From positions 268,686,282 through 268,750,281 of the forward strand of contig OZ005654.1 in the NCBI GenBank assembly GCA_963930645.1: 64,000 nt of DNA, in the 5' to 3' direction. The position numbers and the translations under genes are program-made. Below, piece after piece: positions 23,736 to 35,910 of the stretch; position 1 is the stretch's first letter, and every line of letters begins with the position of its first letter. Below the pieces are notes generated by a model. The model was given only the letters and a program-made list of their open reading frames with translations, was not told the origin of the DNA and searched no databases. This stretch comes from Salticus scenicus. Lineage: Eukaryota; Arthropoda; Arachnida; Araneae; Salticidae.

Positions 23736-24600
23736 TAATAACAATATGCATTGATATAAAATTATGAAATAATACTCCATTAAATAATAATTTTATTTTT
23801 CAAGTGATATGTTATTATTATTTTTTATTTTTATTTATTTTTATTTTTTCAAAATATAGATATGTACTTTGTAGGGTAAAAATATTCTACTTTTTCGAAA
23901 TCAGATTTTTTTTAAATATCTAAGTAAATACATGATGAATTTTCTTGGAACTGAGGTATAAGAAGCTTGTTATATCTTACATAATTTAGCAAAGTTATTG
24001 TCCCGAAGATAAAAAGGGAAGCAGTAAAAAATTACTCAAAAGAATGTTCCTGAGATCACGCTATAAAAAATAAATAATCAAATGATTTGCAGCTTAAACG
24101 TGATGATCCTTATAATTATGAATATTAACTTTGTATAATATACGCGATATATTCATTGAAAGATAACTATTTCATTAACAACATTGAAAATGATTTGTAT
24201 TTCTTATGTTTATAATACACATGGTTTTTAAGCAATGTCATGTTCATAAAGTTAAACATATTACAACTGAGATAACATACATGCAGTAATCAGATTATAT
24301 AAATATTCAACACCTATGTAAATATGAGTATTTTTCTTAATGAAGGTTCAACTGCACTTGTTTATAAACATTTCTTTATATAATCAATTTGTAAAACGCA
24401 CTCTAAGAAAAAAAAAAGACGGAGGAAGGAGTAATGAAAATTAGACACAAATTGATCTGCGTATAGGTTTCAAAGGGAAATGAAAAATTTTAAAGTTTGC
24501 TGTCATTGAATGAACATGTGACGATGTAACGCATTTTAACTGCACAACTGCCGGAATATTCATAAGGAGAAATTTCGATTTCAGATCATTAATTCTTTGA
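23736..24600. other. AT-rich DNA, no gene seen
   Basis: No coding sequence or repeat structure was recognised. The Tc1 element's left untranslated end may begin in the last ~100 bp. Confidence 0.5.
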
Positions 24601-24916
24601 GAATTTTATTCCGTCTGCTCAGATAGACAGTAAGTATTCCTCTCATACAGGTGCGCGAACAATACATGCAGATGTCAGCATTTGAAAGAGGAGTGTATTT
24701 GTACTCAAAGAAGCTGACTTGTCTAATCGGCGAATCGTTTGACATTTGGATATTAGCAATGCCACTATTAGACGATGTTGGTAGGAATGGGTGAATAGTG
24801 GCCGTGCACAGCGTGAAGAAGGAAGAGGTTGGCCTAGAGAGAAGACAGAAAGTAAGAATCGATCAATCATGAGAGAGGTACTCAAAGCCCCAGATTCATC
24901 CTTATCGTTGATTCTA

Positions 24917-25125
24917 CAGTCGGCAAAATTATTCGAGCATTGGCAATAATTCCTTTTTTTTTTTTTTAAGTACACTTAAAACTTTTTTATTAAATAAATC
25001 CTTGTCGAGTCATGTTCTTAGTCAGTCTAAGACAATGATTCGACAAGGATTTATTTAACAAAACAGTATTAAGTTTACTTTTTTTTTTTTTTTTTATAGG
25101 AATAATTGCTAGCACTCGAAATAGG
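24917..25125. mobile_element. Palindromic TA-MITE nested in Tc1 pseudogene
   Basis: It starts TA|CAGTCGGCAAAATTATTC. It is a long imperfect palindrome centred near 25022 (cttagtcagtctaagac), containing ttaaataaatccttgtcga on one arm and its complement on the other. The right terminus is missing about 15 bp, so it is broken at the junction with the Tc1 sequence. It belongs to the family whose complete copy is at 59636-59848. Confidence 0.8.
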
Positions 25126-25195
25126 CGTAGAGCTCACGGAGCCCTTTGCGCAGACTACTATTCAACTCTGTACACCGACAAGCCCGTTTACTGTG

Positions 25196-25325
25196 GGGAG
25201 AGTCATCCCTTCCGTGGAGGATCAAAATTGTGATGGCATGTCTCCGGACCACCTCTAGGGGTGTGTCCCATACCGTCGCCAATTGCCCATTTGCGCAGCA
25301 CTAGTGCGACGTAAAACCCAACCAA
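25196..25325 (-). mobile_element. SINE-like element with 12-bp target duplication
   Basis: A 130-bp insert reads on the minus strand from ggttggttgggttttacgtc to a cctccacggaaggg-like end. It is flanked by CCGTTTACTGTG at 25184-25195 and 25326-25337. It interrupts the Tc1 transposase remnant, so it is younger. It has no poly(A) tail and no tRNA-like head, so its transcription class is unclear. Its length and target duplication indicate a retroposed element. Confidence 0.85.
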
Positions 25326-25934
25326 CCGTTTACTGTGATGTCGGATACGTTCGACCTGGAATGTTACTGAAGGGAGTAGAATCGTCTTCAGTGATGAGTC
25401 TCGCTTCGAACTGATCCCTGATAACCAACGAAGATGTTTCTCGAAACAACCCGGGAAACTAAGGGTACCAATCTGACTGTCGTCTGCCATACAAGCCGAC
25501 AATCAGAAATGATGATTTAGGGGGCCATTTCATTTCATAGCAGGACATCTTTGGTAGTTATTTGCGGCACCCTTACAGCACAACGGTACTTCAACGATAT
25601 TTTACGCTCCATGTCCTGCCCTTCATATCACGCCATCCTGGGCTTATACTTCAGCATGATAAAGCCCGTCCGTTCACGGCGATCGTTTCTACTGCTTGTT
25701 TTCGTCTTCCCAACACTAATTTACCCAGTAATATCATCGGATCTCTCCCCCATTGAGAACGTTCAGAGCATTATGAAAAGAGCCCTACAACTAGCTTAGA
25801 ATTTTGCCGATCTAACTCGTCAAGTGGACAAAATTCGGCACGATATCCCACAGAAGAATATCTGCCAACTCTATCAATCATTCACAAGGCGAATAACTTG
25901 CATAAGTGCCAGAACTGGACCAACACGTTATTGA

Positions 25935-26928
25935 ATTACTTCCTTTTTAAAGCTCTTTCTCTTGAAAAAAATCATCTAATTTTTCTGAGCTTGTAATCAT
26001 TTGTATTTCTCTATATACATCACATCTATCAATTTTTGTTCCATTCGGAAAACTTAGTCTTAATGCGCCATTTTTTTTTTCTCTTTTTGTCTTACACTGT
26101 ATATAGAGTTACTCTTGCATAAATACCAAGAAAATATCTAGAAACTTCAAAAAGATATCGTCTATAGAACGAGTTTATTTTTAACGCCGCTGTTGCATGC
26201 CTTCAATTGATATAAAATTGGTCTTCGAAGGCATGCAACCACGACGAATCCAAAACCGGAATTGATTCCACCTGGTTCCACCTTTTGGAAAGGAAGAAAA
26301 CATTCGTCAGAAGAAGTGAAAAATCACAAGAGCCAAGCAGCACCCAAGTGACTGTTGTTGAGAATGACTGGTGTTAACAATGGTGTTGACCCTTCACAAA
26401 AAGTACTTCACTGCTAAAAAGCCATTTCCTGAAGCTCAAAGTAAGGTTATTTAGTATTTATTAAATGTATTTATTGGCTTCAGTTTTTTAAATTTAAATT
26501 ATGTATGATTTTTAGTTTATTCAAATTGCGAATTATAGGTAAAGGTGTAATTTCGGTAATTATAACAACAATTAAATGTTGCTTTAACTATATTGTCATC
26601 AAAACTTACCCTTAATTTTAGATAAAGTAAATTGAAGGAAAAATTGAGACAGTAGTAAAAGCTAATTTTAGAATTTTTCTATTATGATGTTTTTATATCC
26701 CTGTTTGTTTCACTAATCAAAAATTTTTCCTTTTATACGTGGTTTATAAAATATCTGTTACTGTCGAATAGCGTTTAAGCTTAATCTAAATTATCATACC
26801 TTTTTCGAAAATTTTAATTCGTACCATACATTTTTTTGTAAATTTATAGATATATATATATTCTATTATTATTTTATTTTATTATATATATATGATTTTA
26901 GAATCAAATTTAGTAGTCATCTCTTCTT
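25935..26928. other. AT-rich DNA with one hairpin, end of Tc1 element
   Basis: The tail of the Tc1 element probably runs to the tcttacactgta motif near 26090-26102. Beyond that lie a short perfect stem at 26192-26239, a moderately GC-richer stretch to about 26420, and AT-rich DNA. Confidence 0.5.
26192..26239. repeat. 13-bp perfect stem, 22-nt loop
   Basis: GTTGCATGCCTTC at 26192-26204 pairs with GAAGGCATGCAAC at 26227-26239. The stem itself contains the palindrome GCATGC. It is too short for a typical microRNA precursor; it could be a protein-binding site or the terminus of an unrecognised element. Confidence 0.7.
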
Positions 26929-26929
26929 T

Positions 26930-27183
26930 ATTGCCATTTATTGATTACATATATACGCCAGACTTGTTTGTTTGCTTGTTTATTGATAACATATACATCA
27001 GATTTGTATGCATGACTCATAGTGCGCTTGTAAATTTTCGTCAGATAATTACAGATAGCACATGACAAAATTAAAATACGAAGAAATAGAGAAACACCCA
27101 GGGCAAGCGCGGGAATCGAACCCGCTCTCTTACGCTCGAACCGATTAGCAGTGTGGTGACATGACCACTCGACCACGGAGGGC
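26930..27183 (-). mobile_element. tRNA-derived SINE (tRNA-Ser-like head)
   Basis: On the minus strand the head at 27183-27101 resembles a tRNA. It has an A-box-like tggtcgagtgg, a ctgctaa anticodon-loop-like segment as in tRNA-Ser(GCT), a variable region, and a perfect T arm (gcggg-ttcgatt-cccgc, 27109-27125) holding a consensus B box, ggttcgattcc. The 5' and 3' acceptor strands do not pair and the anticodon stem is poor, so it is not a functional tRNA. An AT-rich body follows to about 26930. This fits a Pol III-transcribed SINE. Confidence 0.7.
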
Positions 27184-27244
27184 CCATGCCAGACTTGTAT
27201 TCTTGACTGGAAGTCCGCTTCTAAATAATAATTGTATTCAAGGC

Positions 27245-27367
27245 TGGTTGGTTGAATTTAACGTTGCACTAGTAGTGCGCTATGGGTAATTGGCTTCGGT
27301 CTGGGAAGAACCCCTAAAGATGGTCCGGAGACATGCTATCATAATTTTGATTCTCCACAGAGAGGAT
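27245..27367 (+). mobile_element. SINE-like element with 13-bp target duplication
   Basis: This is a 123-bp copy of the same family as 25196-25325 (tggttggttg...aacgttgcactagtag...ggtccggagacatgc). It is flanked by ttgtattcaaggc at 27232-27244 and ttgtattaaaggc at 27368-27380 (one mismatch). It lies next to the tRNA-type SINE but is separate from it. Confidence 0.82.
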
Positions 27368-27380
27368 TTGTATTAAAGGC

Positions 27381-27692
27381 AGTGGTGTTTAATAAATAAA
27401 TTTATAAAATTTTATTTCATTTGATTTTACATTTTCTGCAAATTGATCGTAAACATAACAAAATATTGAGACTTAAATAAGTTTCTTTAAAAATTGACCT
27501 TGTTAACAACAGTATGAAATTAATTACTAAATAAATTTCCCTAGAATTTTGATTTTTTTTTTCTAAAAGACAAGGTCTTAGAAAATTTTAAACAAAATTT
27601 TCCTAGAATTCATTAAACGTCAAGTGTGCTCTGATATAAAGTGATTTATGTGAATGTTTACCTCTTCTTTAATACTATAAAAATAAAGCGTG

Positions 27693-27726
<34 letters not shown>

Positions 27727-28100
27727 GTTTCAGATAAAATTTTGAACGAAGACATGAAAAATACCATTTTCAAAATAAAAACATCTAAAGTATGAAGTTT
27801 TGACATAAAGAATTTATATTATAATATAGCCAAAAAAAAAAAAAAAATAGTTTAAAGTTTTTTTCTTTCTTTTCATTTAATAAATGTTAAAGTATGAAGA
27901 TCGTTATTGTTAAATAAAAGCAGTTATTAATATTTTCTTTTCTTTTGTTTAATTAATAATATGTATCTCCTTTTGACATTGAATGATTTATTTAGTTCTG
28001 CTAATAAATTAAACAGCCTTTTCAAATAAACTTTATTGTTATTTTTTAATTAATAGTAATAAACTGAATGCATTATTTACTAATATTTTCAATAATTTTG
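27381..28100. other. AT-rich DNA with poly(A) tracts
   Basis: A poly(A) run of about 30 bases lies at 27693-27722, with another at 27834-27847. No gene was seen. Confidence 0.5.
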
Positions 28101-28103
28101 GAC

Positions 28104-28178
28104 TGCAGCAGCCCAGTTGAAAGCAAATCAAACTCGCAATGAGGAGATTGCGTGTTCAATCCTCAAGCCGATTAAGAC
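28104..28178 (+). repeat. Weak tRNA-like SINE head
   Basis: An A-box-like stretch (gcccagttgaaagc) and a B-box-like stretch (gtgttcaatcc, 28152-28162) are spaced as in tRNA-derived SINEs. The cloverleaf is not convincing, so this is tentative. Confidence 0.3.
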
Positions 28179-28307
28179 TGGGGTGTATATTAAAAGTGAA
28201 AGGTGCATGTAAATTCCGTCTTGGATGCTACGACTAATATGTCCTATAAAATTAATATTTCTGGGGTTTAGTAAAACGGAAACGCTATTCATTCAGCGTG
28301 CGATCAT

Positions 28308-28400
28308 ATCTGTGATCACATGTCTTTCGACAATCCTTGGGGTCAACCCCAAGTCGCCACAAATTGCTCATTGCGTAGCTGTTGTACGACATCAAACTCC
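28308..28400 (-). repeat. SINE-like repeat, degenerate copy
   Basis: This aligns in the minus orientation with 25196-25325: catgtctttcgac, gtcgccacaaattgctcat, gcgtagctgttgtacgacat, aaactcc. It is strongly diverged. Confidence 0.55.
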
Positions 28401-28618
28401 TTCGACTGAACTCAAATTTTTAAAAAGTAAACTACGGAATGTAAGTTGTACATCCTGCTCGAAACAGTAGAAATTTATAAAAATAAAGTAATGAGTCTGC
28501 CTGGGCATAAATGAAAACACTAAGTTAAGACTTTAAATTGCAAAAAACGTGCAAAAGTTATTTCGTCCAAAATAATTAAGCACTGTCTCCATATAGGTGG
28601 GAAAATTAGACACGAGTA

Positions 28619-28725
28619 CAGTCGGTAACAAAAGTGTCATAACACTATCAAAAATTCCTATTTAACAAAATACACTTCATACGATTCTGTTAAATAAATC
28701 CTTATCGAATCATGGTCTTAGACTG
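28619..28725. mobile_element. Left half of palindromic TA-MITE
   Basis: It begins after TA with CAGTCGGTAACAAAAGTGTC and continues to the centre (atcatggtcttagactg), matching the left arm of 59636-59848. The right arm is replaced by a (TA)n run at 28726-28763. Confidence 0.8.
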
Positions 28726-28731
28726 TATATA

Positions 28732-28762
<31 letters not shown>

Positions 28763-29904
28763 AATTTATTATTCGTTTGAAGTGATTTATTTTCGATTCG
28801 AACACAAAATGTATTCCCCAAATCTCGAAAATAATATTCCGTGGCGGTTTCATATACATTTATGGAAGACTACACCAAAGTAAATATATATTTGGGATAT
28901 TGGGATTCAGGAAGATCGATGCCAATTTTTGAGCATGAGTAGATACTCAATAATCCGTACATCGGATTTCTGAAATCTGAGTATATTTGCTTTGTAGCTA
29001 GTTTGAGTATGTAACTAACTCCAATTTCACAAAATTTTACTCATTTTTGAGTATTTTTGCTTTTTTTTTTTTAAGTGATTAAAGCTTTAATATAATATAT
29101 CACACATTAGAAACTATGAACAATAACTTTTTTTTTTATCGAGAATAATCTACTAATATCTTACATTTAATTTCTCATTTTTTTAAATGATACAAGCTTA
29201 ATTATTTCATACTTTCGAAGTATTTGATACACTTATGTTTTTCAAGTACAAAGGGGTCTTTATGTTCTCTTTGTACCCCCCCCCCCAAAAAAAAATAATA
29301 ATGTATATAACATAATTTAAAAAAGAAACAAATGCAAAATGTGTTCAATCACAAGTGCTTTTGTCTGTATAAAAGATATCAGATAAAAAACAGAATTAGT
29401 ATTTTGTATGACAAAAAATATTTCTTTATATAGCTCTATCACTAAATGAAAACAAATCTAGTTTTTAATAGTGAAGTTAAAAAAATATATAAAATATATA
29501 CATATATATGATATACTTCTATATACCATATATCCATATATTCGTTTGATATATTACCATGTATCAAATATATATTTATATAAATATGCATGTATTTGAT
29601 ATACGGGGCTTAATGTATAAATAATTCTCCTAGAAACTTCAAAACTAACAACGAAAGGAACACGGCGAATTTTTTCTCCATATATATATGTGTGTGTGTG
29701 TGTGTTTATTATTTTCTATTTACAGCCTCCTGAATAAGTATGAATCTTTATAATTATATCTGGAAAAGTTTTTAAGCCGCAATATCGCCTAGTGGACAGC
29801 TGTTTTGTTCCAGAATTCACGTTGAATTTATTTTGTTTGTAGCAATAAGCACAGATCTCTAAGCTTTGTGATTTCTTGTTCTTCGATTTCTTAAACTGAT
29901 TACA

Positions 29905-29939
<35 letters not shown>

Positions 29940-30968
29940 CCGCAAATGAATTTAGAAGCAAATAATTTTTATACATGTGGTAATCTTAAGTGTAATATCT
30001 AAAACAAATACATTGTAATTTCTTTGTTGTCATTCACTCTGTCAGTCGTTTAAATAGATATTAATCATCGAACAATTCAGTAAATAAAGAAAAGTTAAAA
30101 GTATAATAGGGTGTCTGAGTATTTCTCACCAAGTTCAAATGTTCATACGATGGATTACAATATATCCGAAATCTTTTGTGGTTTCCTAAAACGAATATGA
30201 ATAGCAAGCACAGATTTTCCATTTGCCTTCAACCAATAGCGACATTCTGAAGCATCCATCAATATCAGTTTGTTTCAGAAAGTATTAAGTATCCTGTCTT
30301 ACTAATAAAAGCCCAAGTCGCCCGAAGAGAACGCTAGGAACTACTGATATAGCTGTAAAAGAAAAATAATGTAATTAAACGAAAGAAAGTATTTTTTCCT
30401 TATTTTGATGGAATAAATAGAATAAAGGAAGGATGATTCAGAAGAAAAACAGTATATTGAGAAAAATACAATTTTGACTTTATTTGACAAAGAAATGATA
30501 AGAAAAAAGAATAATTTAAAAGAATTTATGTAATTCTACGTTAGTACTACCTACTGACGATTTGGTGGTTTTATTTCCTGGCCAACGCTCTGAACCGCCA
30601 ACTTATGGCTAAAGCATTCAGCTAAATTATAGAAAAACATTAAAAAAAAAAAAAAAAGAAAAAAAAGTTTGTACTGAATATTTTAATAATATTAGTTTAA
30701 CTAAAAAATAAAAGAAATTATAATAACACAAACCAAAAAAATTACACTTTTTTGTTATTGTTTTCGGATTCAGATAGAATAAAATGAAGTAATAAATCTG
30801 GGGTCCAAATATCCCTTTGACTAAAAATCCATCGATGAATTTGATAAAATATTACACTGAAGTTCATTTTCATAAATAATTAAATTTATAATACATTTTA
30901 TTAGTGGAATTCTATTATTTTGATGAAAAGCACACTTAGATTTAAAATAGTAGTTTTTTCATTAATGG

Positions 30969-30972
<4 letters not shown>
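28726..30972. other. AT-rich DNA with microsatellites
   Basis: It contains (TA)n at 28726-28763, (GT)n near 29690-29705, a poly(C) run near 29276-29285 and a long poly(T) at 29909-29935. No gene was recognised. Confidence 0.5.

Positions 30973-31013
<41 letters not shown>
30973..31013. repeat. (TA)n microsatellite
   Basis: Uninterrupted TA dinucleotides. Confidence 0.95.
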
Positions 31014-31014
<1 letters not shown>

Positions 31015-33045
31015 CATTAGGCCGTTGTTTTTTAATTCGTGAATATGAAGAATTTGAAAATTCGCTCAGTTGGAAATATCGACCGTTTATCGAGCAAAGT
31101 CGACCAGTATTAACCCTTATCTCTAATAGAATGTGATATACATAATTCTTTTCATGCTACCTTCACTATAAAAAAAAAAAATTAAATCACGGGATTTGAC
31201 ATATAATTTTACAGGAAATGGTTGTTTTGCTAGCTAAACGGTCAAAGCTCGTAAATTGACGTCATGTAAATGTAATTTTGAAATACTGGCATTTCTTTAC
31301 TGTAAATCTACGCTATTTGCTCAAATCTATCAACAAACTTTATTCTTTACGGCGCCATCCCTTTAAATGTAAAGTGTTTTTCATTGACATCATATAATAA
31401 TCCTTTCGTGTTTGAAACTTGTGTCATAATGTGAAACTACTGCGGAATACACCATTTATGGTTTAAATATTCATTTATAGATTTTGCCTAGAATCTCTGC
31501 TTCCGGATGTTACCCGTAATCGGACTTGAATTTTTAAGACTGTGCTGTGAAATAAATGTAAATAATGCGCACATCTTTTCCCGTAAAGATCATAAGGCAT
31601 CAAATCAGTGCAACACATATATATTTTTTCCTTTTTTAAACAATTTTAAAATTTTAAAACTAGCTTGAAATAATTCGAGTAAATAGACAGCAATGCACAG
31701 AAGTCTGTTTTGTATTTGTGTAAAGAGATCATTTACTTTCAATTCTGTTTTACGATTTATTTATCAATTTATTTTATGAATGCGTGTGTGGGAATGCGCT
31801 AGTATTGTTAATCGCGATTTATTTCTTTTACATTCTAAGGTTCTTGGCATTTTTCTGAAAGAATCCTTTTGATTTTGAATTTTTTGTATTTATCGAAAAA
31901 GATTGGACATATTTCGAAAGCTGGTACTTCTAAAAGTAATTGAGCAAATACAATATTATTCTTTTAAAATAACTTGAGAAGTGTCAAAATTTTTAAGAGG
32001 TAATTGGTACGCAACATTGATTATGAATGTTGCGAAACAGCAATGAAAGTTGGAAGAGGTCTACATTCAACTTTCCGCCAGTGCAAGAGCAACCCTTTAG
32101 AAGAAAGTTCAATTGAGTTGTCGTTAGCCTCTTAAAAGTCCCAAATAAACATCTCTCGATTTCTTTTTCCGCGGTTATATGGAGATCATTATTTACAACG
32201 TAAATCTTTTAGACTGGACGCATTTACGGATGCGTTTTTTTTTTTTTTTTCCCCTACGCAATTTCCAGAGTGACACCCGCTATGTTCTGTAACACGCATA
32301 CATAGTTCGAGATTGATCATCGACTTGATATAGACAGAGTAAACAGCGATGTTCATATTTAAGCTTATTAAAGTAAAATTCTATTAAATTTTGTGCATTA
32401 CAACGAAAGAATCGTATATTTATGTTAGGTATTTTACTGAATATGATTATATGAAATGAATCCAGTTTTTTTCGATGACCATGTATTGTAGTTAGTAAGT
32501 GAGAAATGCACGCTTTTATTTGGTTAAAGAATTCTTATAGGAAGAGTTTCGAGTATAATTTTTCAGTTACATAGTTTTCTAACATACATTTTACTATTCG
32601 CGTACCTTTAAAAAATGTTTAAAAACTTGAAAACACATAATAATTTGTGGGTCATTTATAATATTTTCGTTTTACTTGTTCAATTTTTACACAGTTACCA
32701 TTTTGTGCATAAAAATAAAAATCTGGTGAGAAACAACCATACGACTTCCATTACTTACTATTTCATGCATCGTATGCATTTTTTAGAGATAATATGACCA
32801 GAAGACATAAAATTGACCTAACAAATTAGACATCTAAAATTTTCTGGTAAGAGAAAACTTATGCACATATAAAGATTTATAAAATATATTTACACAGCGA
32901 ATTTAAAAATAGGAAGAGGAAAAAAATCAGTTTAGCCATTTTTCGAAACATTAATTTCCGACATCTAAAAATGGTCTACCTAAACAGGACGACTGATAAT
33001 TTTCCTTTAATAATCAAGTAATACTTAAGAAAGGATATACAAAAT
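31014..33045. other. AT-rich DNA, possible solo LTR-like stretch
   Basis: Around 32028-32270 a mixed-composition stretch starts tgttgcgaaacag, has an aataaa at about 32143-32148 and ends before a gtgacacccgc motif. This resembles the make-up of an LTR, but no partner copy is visible. The rest is non-coding. Confidence 0.3.
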
Positions 33046-33690
33046 GGATTTATGTAACAATTTTCAAGAAAATCATTAGAGCCGTTTTTGAGATACCTAC
33101 TTTTACCAAAACTTGGCATACTCAATTATTGACAGGAAAACAATAATTACATACAAAAGGATATTCAAAAGGCAGTCAATATGGCAAGTTGGAAAAAATA
33201 CCGTGCAGTCATTTTTAATGGAAAGCACTTGCGGCGCCTGAAATTGAGCTATTTATACAGGACGTCTATCTCCTGAACTAACCAACTATATCATTCTGAT
33301 AGAGTGTTTATATAGCAACTTAGAAGAAAATCGTTAGAGCCGTTTTTGAGGTACAGACTTACGGTACCACTTCCGGTTTTCGATGTCCCACTTCTGGTTT
33401 TCCAAATTTACCAAATTTTTGAAAATTTATTTGTACACCAGACTTGTTTCAATTCTAAAGTTTCGCAGCTTTATATTTATTAGTTTCCGAGATATAATAG
33501 CCAGAAGATTCCCCACATACATACATACATACACACACACACATACACACATACCAATTGCCAAAAACCACTTTTTTGGACTCAGGAGACCTTAAAACAC
33601 GTAAATCAGGTGAAATCTCGATATCGAATTTTTGCACCGAATACTTCCAGTACCTACGGTAGTCGGGTAATGAAAGTAAAATTCGGTCAT
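33046..33690 (+). repeat. Hairpin-ended dispersed repeat (type B)
   Basis: It contains two agccgtttttgaggta-like blocks, an acatacatacacacaca microsatellite, ggactcaggagacctt, aaatctcgatatcgaa and a terminal hairpin (33643-33677; ACTTCCA...TGAAAGT) followed by aaa. The reverse complement of this organisation is seen at 41195-42390. Layout and terminus parallel the type A repeats. Confidence 0.7.
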
Positions 33691-35817
33691 TCAACTACAG
33701 TATTCATAAGAAAAATTACAAATTTATTAGTGGTTAGTATTTACACAAATATGGACATTATCTGATTCAGATGTAGAGACTAATTAGTTCTTTATAGCAT
33801 TGCTGAATGCTAAGGAAAAATAATATGAAGCTGTTTTGTTATTACAAATCACCTTCAGAATATCAAGATCAGAAAATGTGATTTTATTTTGCTTTTAATA
33901 CAGCATTAGGACATCATTCATTTAAAGATCACTCGAAGACATATGTGTGATTAGAATATAAGGGGCGTATAATATTTATTGTTGAAGAATTCTAAAGATA
34001 TATACATATCTTGGTTCTGTTTTATGCTGTAGTTCAAACTATTTTTAAAGGTATTTTTTGTAGGGGCACTTACTCCATAGTTTATATACAACACTTGTGA
34101 TCCTTCCCCCGTACCAACTGTCGAAAAATGGATGGATAACTGAGATGGATAACTGCTCTTTGTGTATTATGGGCGCCTTTGAACCTGATTTCATTTGATT
34201 TTTGCCGACGGCCGGTGGTATCGTCGAGGAGAGACCGTCTCAGTGACGTCAATTTCTCTGTCGAATGACTGTTCAAATCAAAAATTTCAGGAGTGGTTCT
34301 GAATGTCGGGAACCTATGTGATTCCAGAAAAAAAAAAAAAAAAAAAAAGCGTTGTTTTCCCTCATCTCCTCCTCGGCGGGCGATGTACCCAGGAGCGGGA
34401 AAAAGAAGATGATCTCTGGATCTGTGGGATGCAGGAAGAGCTGTTGATCGCTTAATGTCTATTTCGATTTTAATGTACTTTTTCTGTATTATTGTAAGTA
34501 ATGTAAATATCTTTTTTAATTAAACAAAAAATATAATTAACGATTCTATTTATTTCCCGCATAATCATATTAATTTTTAACTTTTAGCTGTTTGGGAGTT
34601 CACTACCAAAGCTAGCAGCTTCTAAAAAAATAATTTTTAATTAGTAATTTCTGTAAATATTAAATAAATAAAAATTAAATTATATAAAGGAAAATGAAAT
34701 AAAAAATACATTAAAATAAGTGTTTAAGCTCTGTTTTCAATTGTATTGCAACAGATATACGTATTTGTTTTTATTTTGATTTTCTTCTATTGGTTGAAAC
34801 AAATGGATTACAGAAGCCTTCTCTTTAATAATAATCAGAAGATATTCGTAGTTAAAATTTCCCATTATGTACAAGTTTTTTTTTTTTTTTTTTTTTTTTT
34901 AAACACCTGTTTTATCAAAATATATTTAATATTATTACATTGTCATTATTCAGAAACCGATAATTCTTATTCCATTGACTAGATACGAAAAAAAATTTCA
35001 AACCTCTGTTATATAGATTATGGTGCAGAGGATTATATGAAAAAAGAAGCTTTATGATTTTTCAAGATATAGCGCATATCGCATAAAAGCAAATGCAAAA
35101 ATCTAAGATACAAATTCATATCGTCATCAAAATTATTCCTGTTATTAAGGAGTTATATGGGTTTCAGAGAATATAAAAAACATATTTTCTGTATTTTTTA
35201 TTCTTTTTTAAATGCAATAAATAAAAATTTTTATTCAAAATTTTGAACATATAAAAGAGCAACGTTTAAAGGAATATATATATATTTTTTTCATATTTTT
35301 TTTTTTTTTCGGTCTTGGGGTTTTGGTTTCAGGAGACCCTTTAAAAAACACAATTTCCCAAAAACTAATGCAGAGATACCTTTGAAATTTCGCACATTTC
35401 TTCAGAATAGAATTGACTAGTGATTGAACGAAGGATTTAAAAATATTGAATTTTGAATTTTTGACTGATTTCTCTGCAAAAACAGTAAATTTTTGGTATA
35501 TTTTACCTCTCACATAGCTTTGTAAAATTGGTTGCAATAGAAAAAAAAATCGTAAGACACGTAAATAAAATAATTGGTTTTAACTTATTGTTTCCGTGGG
35601 TTTGAAAGAGGTCCGATATTTTTAAATAATAGATATCACACTGACTATCTGAGCTAGAAATTGAAGAACACCTTAATCCTTTGATAACTCCACTCTCACT
35701 TATATTTACTAAAATTTGAGCCGCACACACACAAAAAAATCTTATGTGTTTAATTCATTATTTCTTTCGCTATTAATTTTGTGATATAAATTACCATTGT
35801 TATCCAGTAATTGTCAA

Positions 35818-35824
<7 letters not shown>
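33691..35824. other. AT-rich DNA with one GC-richer stretch
   Basis: A GC-richer stretch at 34090-34470 (includes gacggccggtgg and ctcctcctcggcgggcg) stands out but is not recognised. The rest is AT-rich with a poly(T) tract at 34878-34900. Confidence 0.4.
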
Positions 35825-35877
<53 letters not shown>

Positions 35878-35910
35878 GTATATGTATGTGTGTGTGTATG
35901 TATGTATAAA
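35825..35910. repeat. (TA)n/(TATG)n microsatellite
   Basis: A TA run passes into tatg/tgtg repeats. Confidence 0.9.

Larger units (their letters stand above)
24672..25934 (+). pseudogene. Tc1-family transposase pseudogene
   Basis: The start codon is at 24672 and the frame opens with MSAFERG, the usual start of one Tc1-like family. The helix-turn-helix region follows (ATIRRCWQEWVNSGR, ~residues 37-51), then APDSSLS. The frame is broken by a MITE (24917-25125) and a SINE (25196-25325). The catalytic domain resumes with the second-domain motif SDESRFEL near 25400, GTLTAQRYFNDILRSM at 25570-25620, a DNARPH-like motif altered to DKARPF at about 25660, and DLSPIENVQSIM at 25740-25775. The C-terminus ends at TGA 25932-25934. 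All three acidic positions of the DDE triad seem to survive as residues, but the reading frame is disrupted by insertions, shifts and stops. In life such proteins cut and paste the element at TA sites. Confidence 0.88.

Noticed and set aside
27101..27183. Functional tRNA-Ser gene
   Set aside because: The T arm and B box are good, but acceptor strands do not pair and the anticodon stem is poor; an AT-rich body follows, so a SINE is the better reading.
32028..32270. Solo LTR
   Set aside because: Composition, an aataaa and a gtgacacccgc motif are suggestive, but there is no second copy, no clear ends and no target duplication.
34082..34276. Gene in the GC-richer stretch
   Set aside because: The minus-strand frame has no recognisable domain, start context or splice support.
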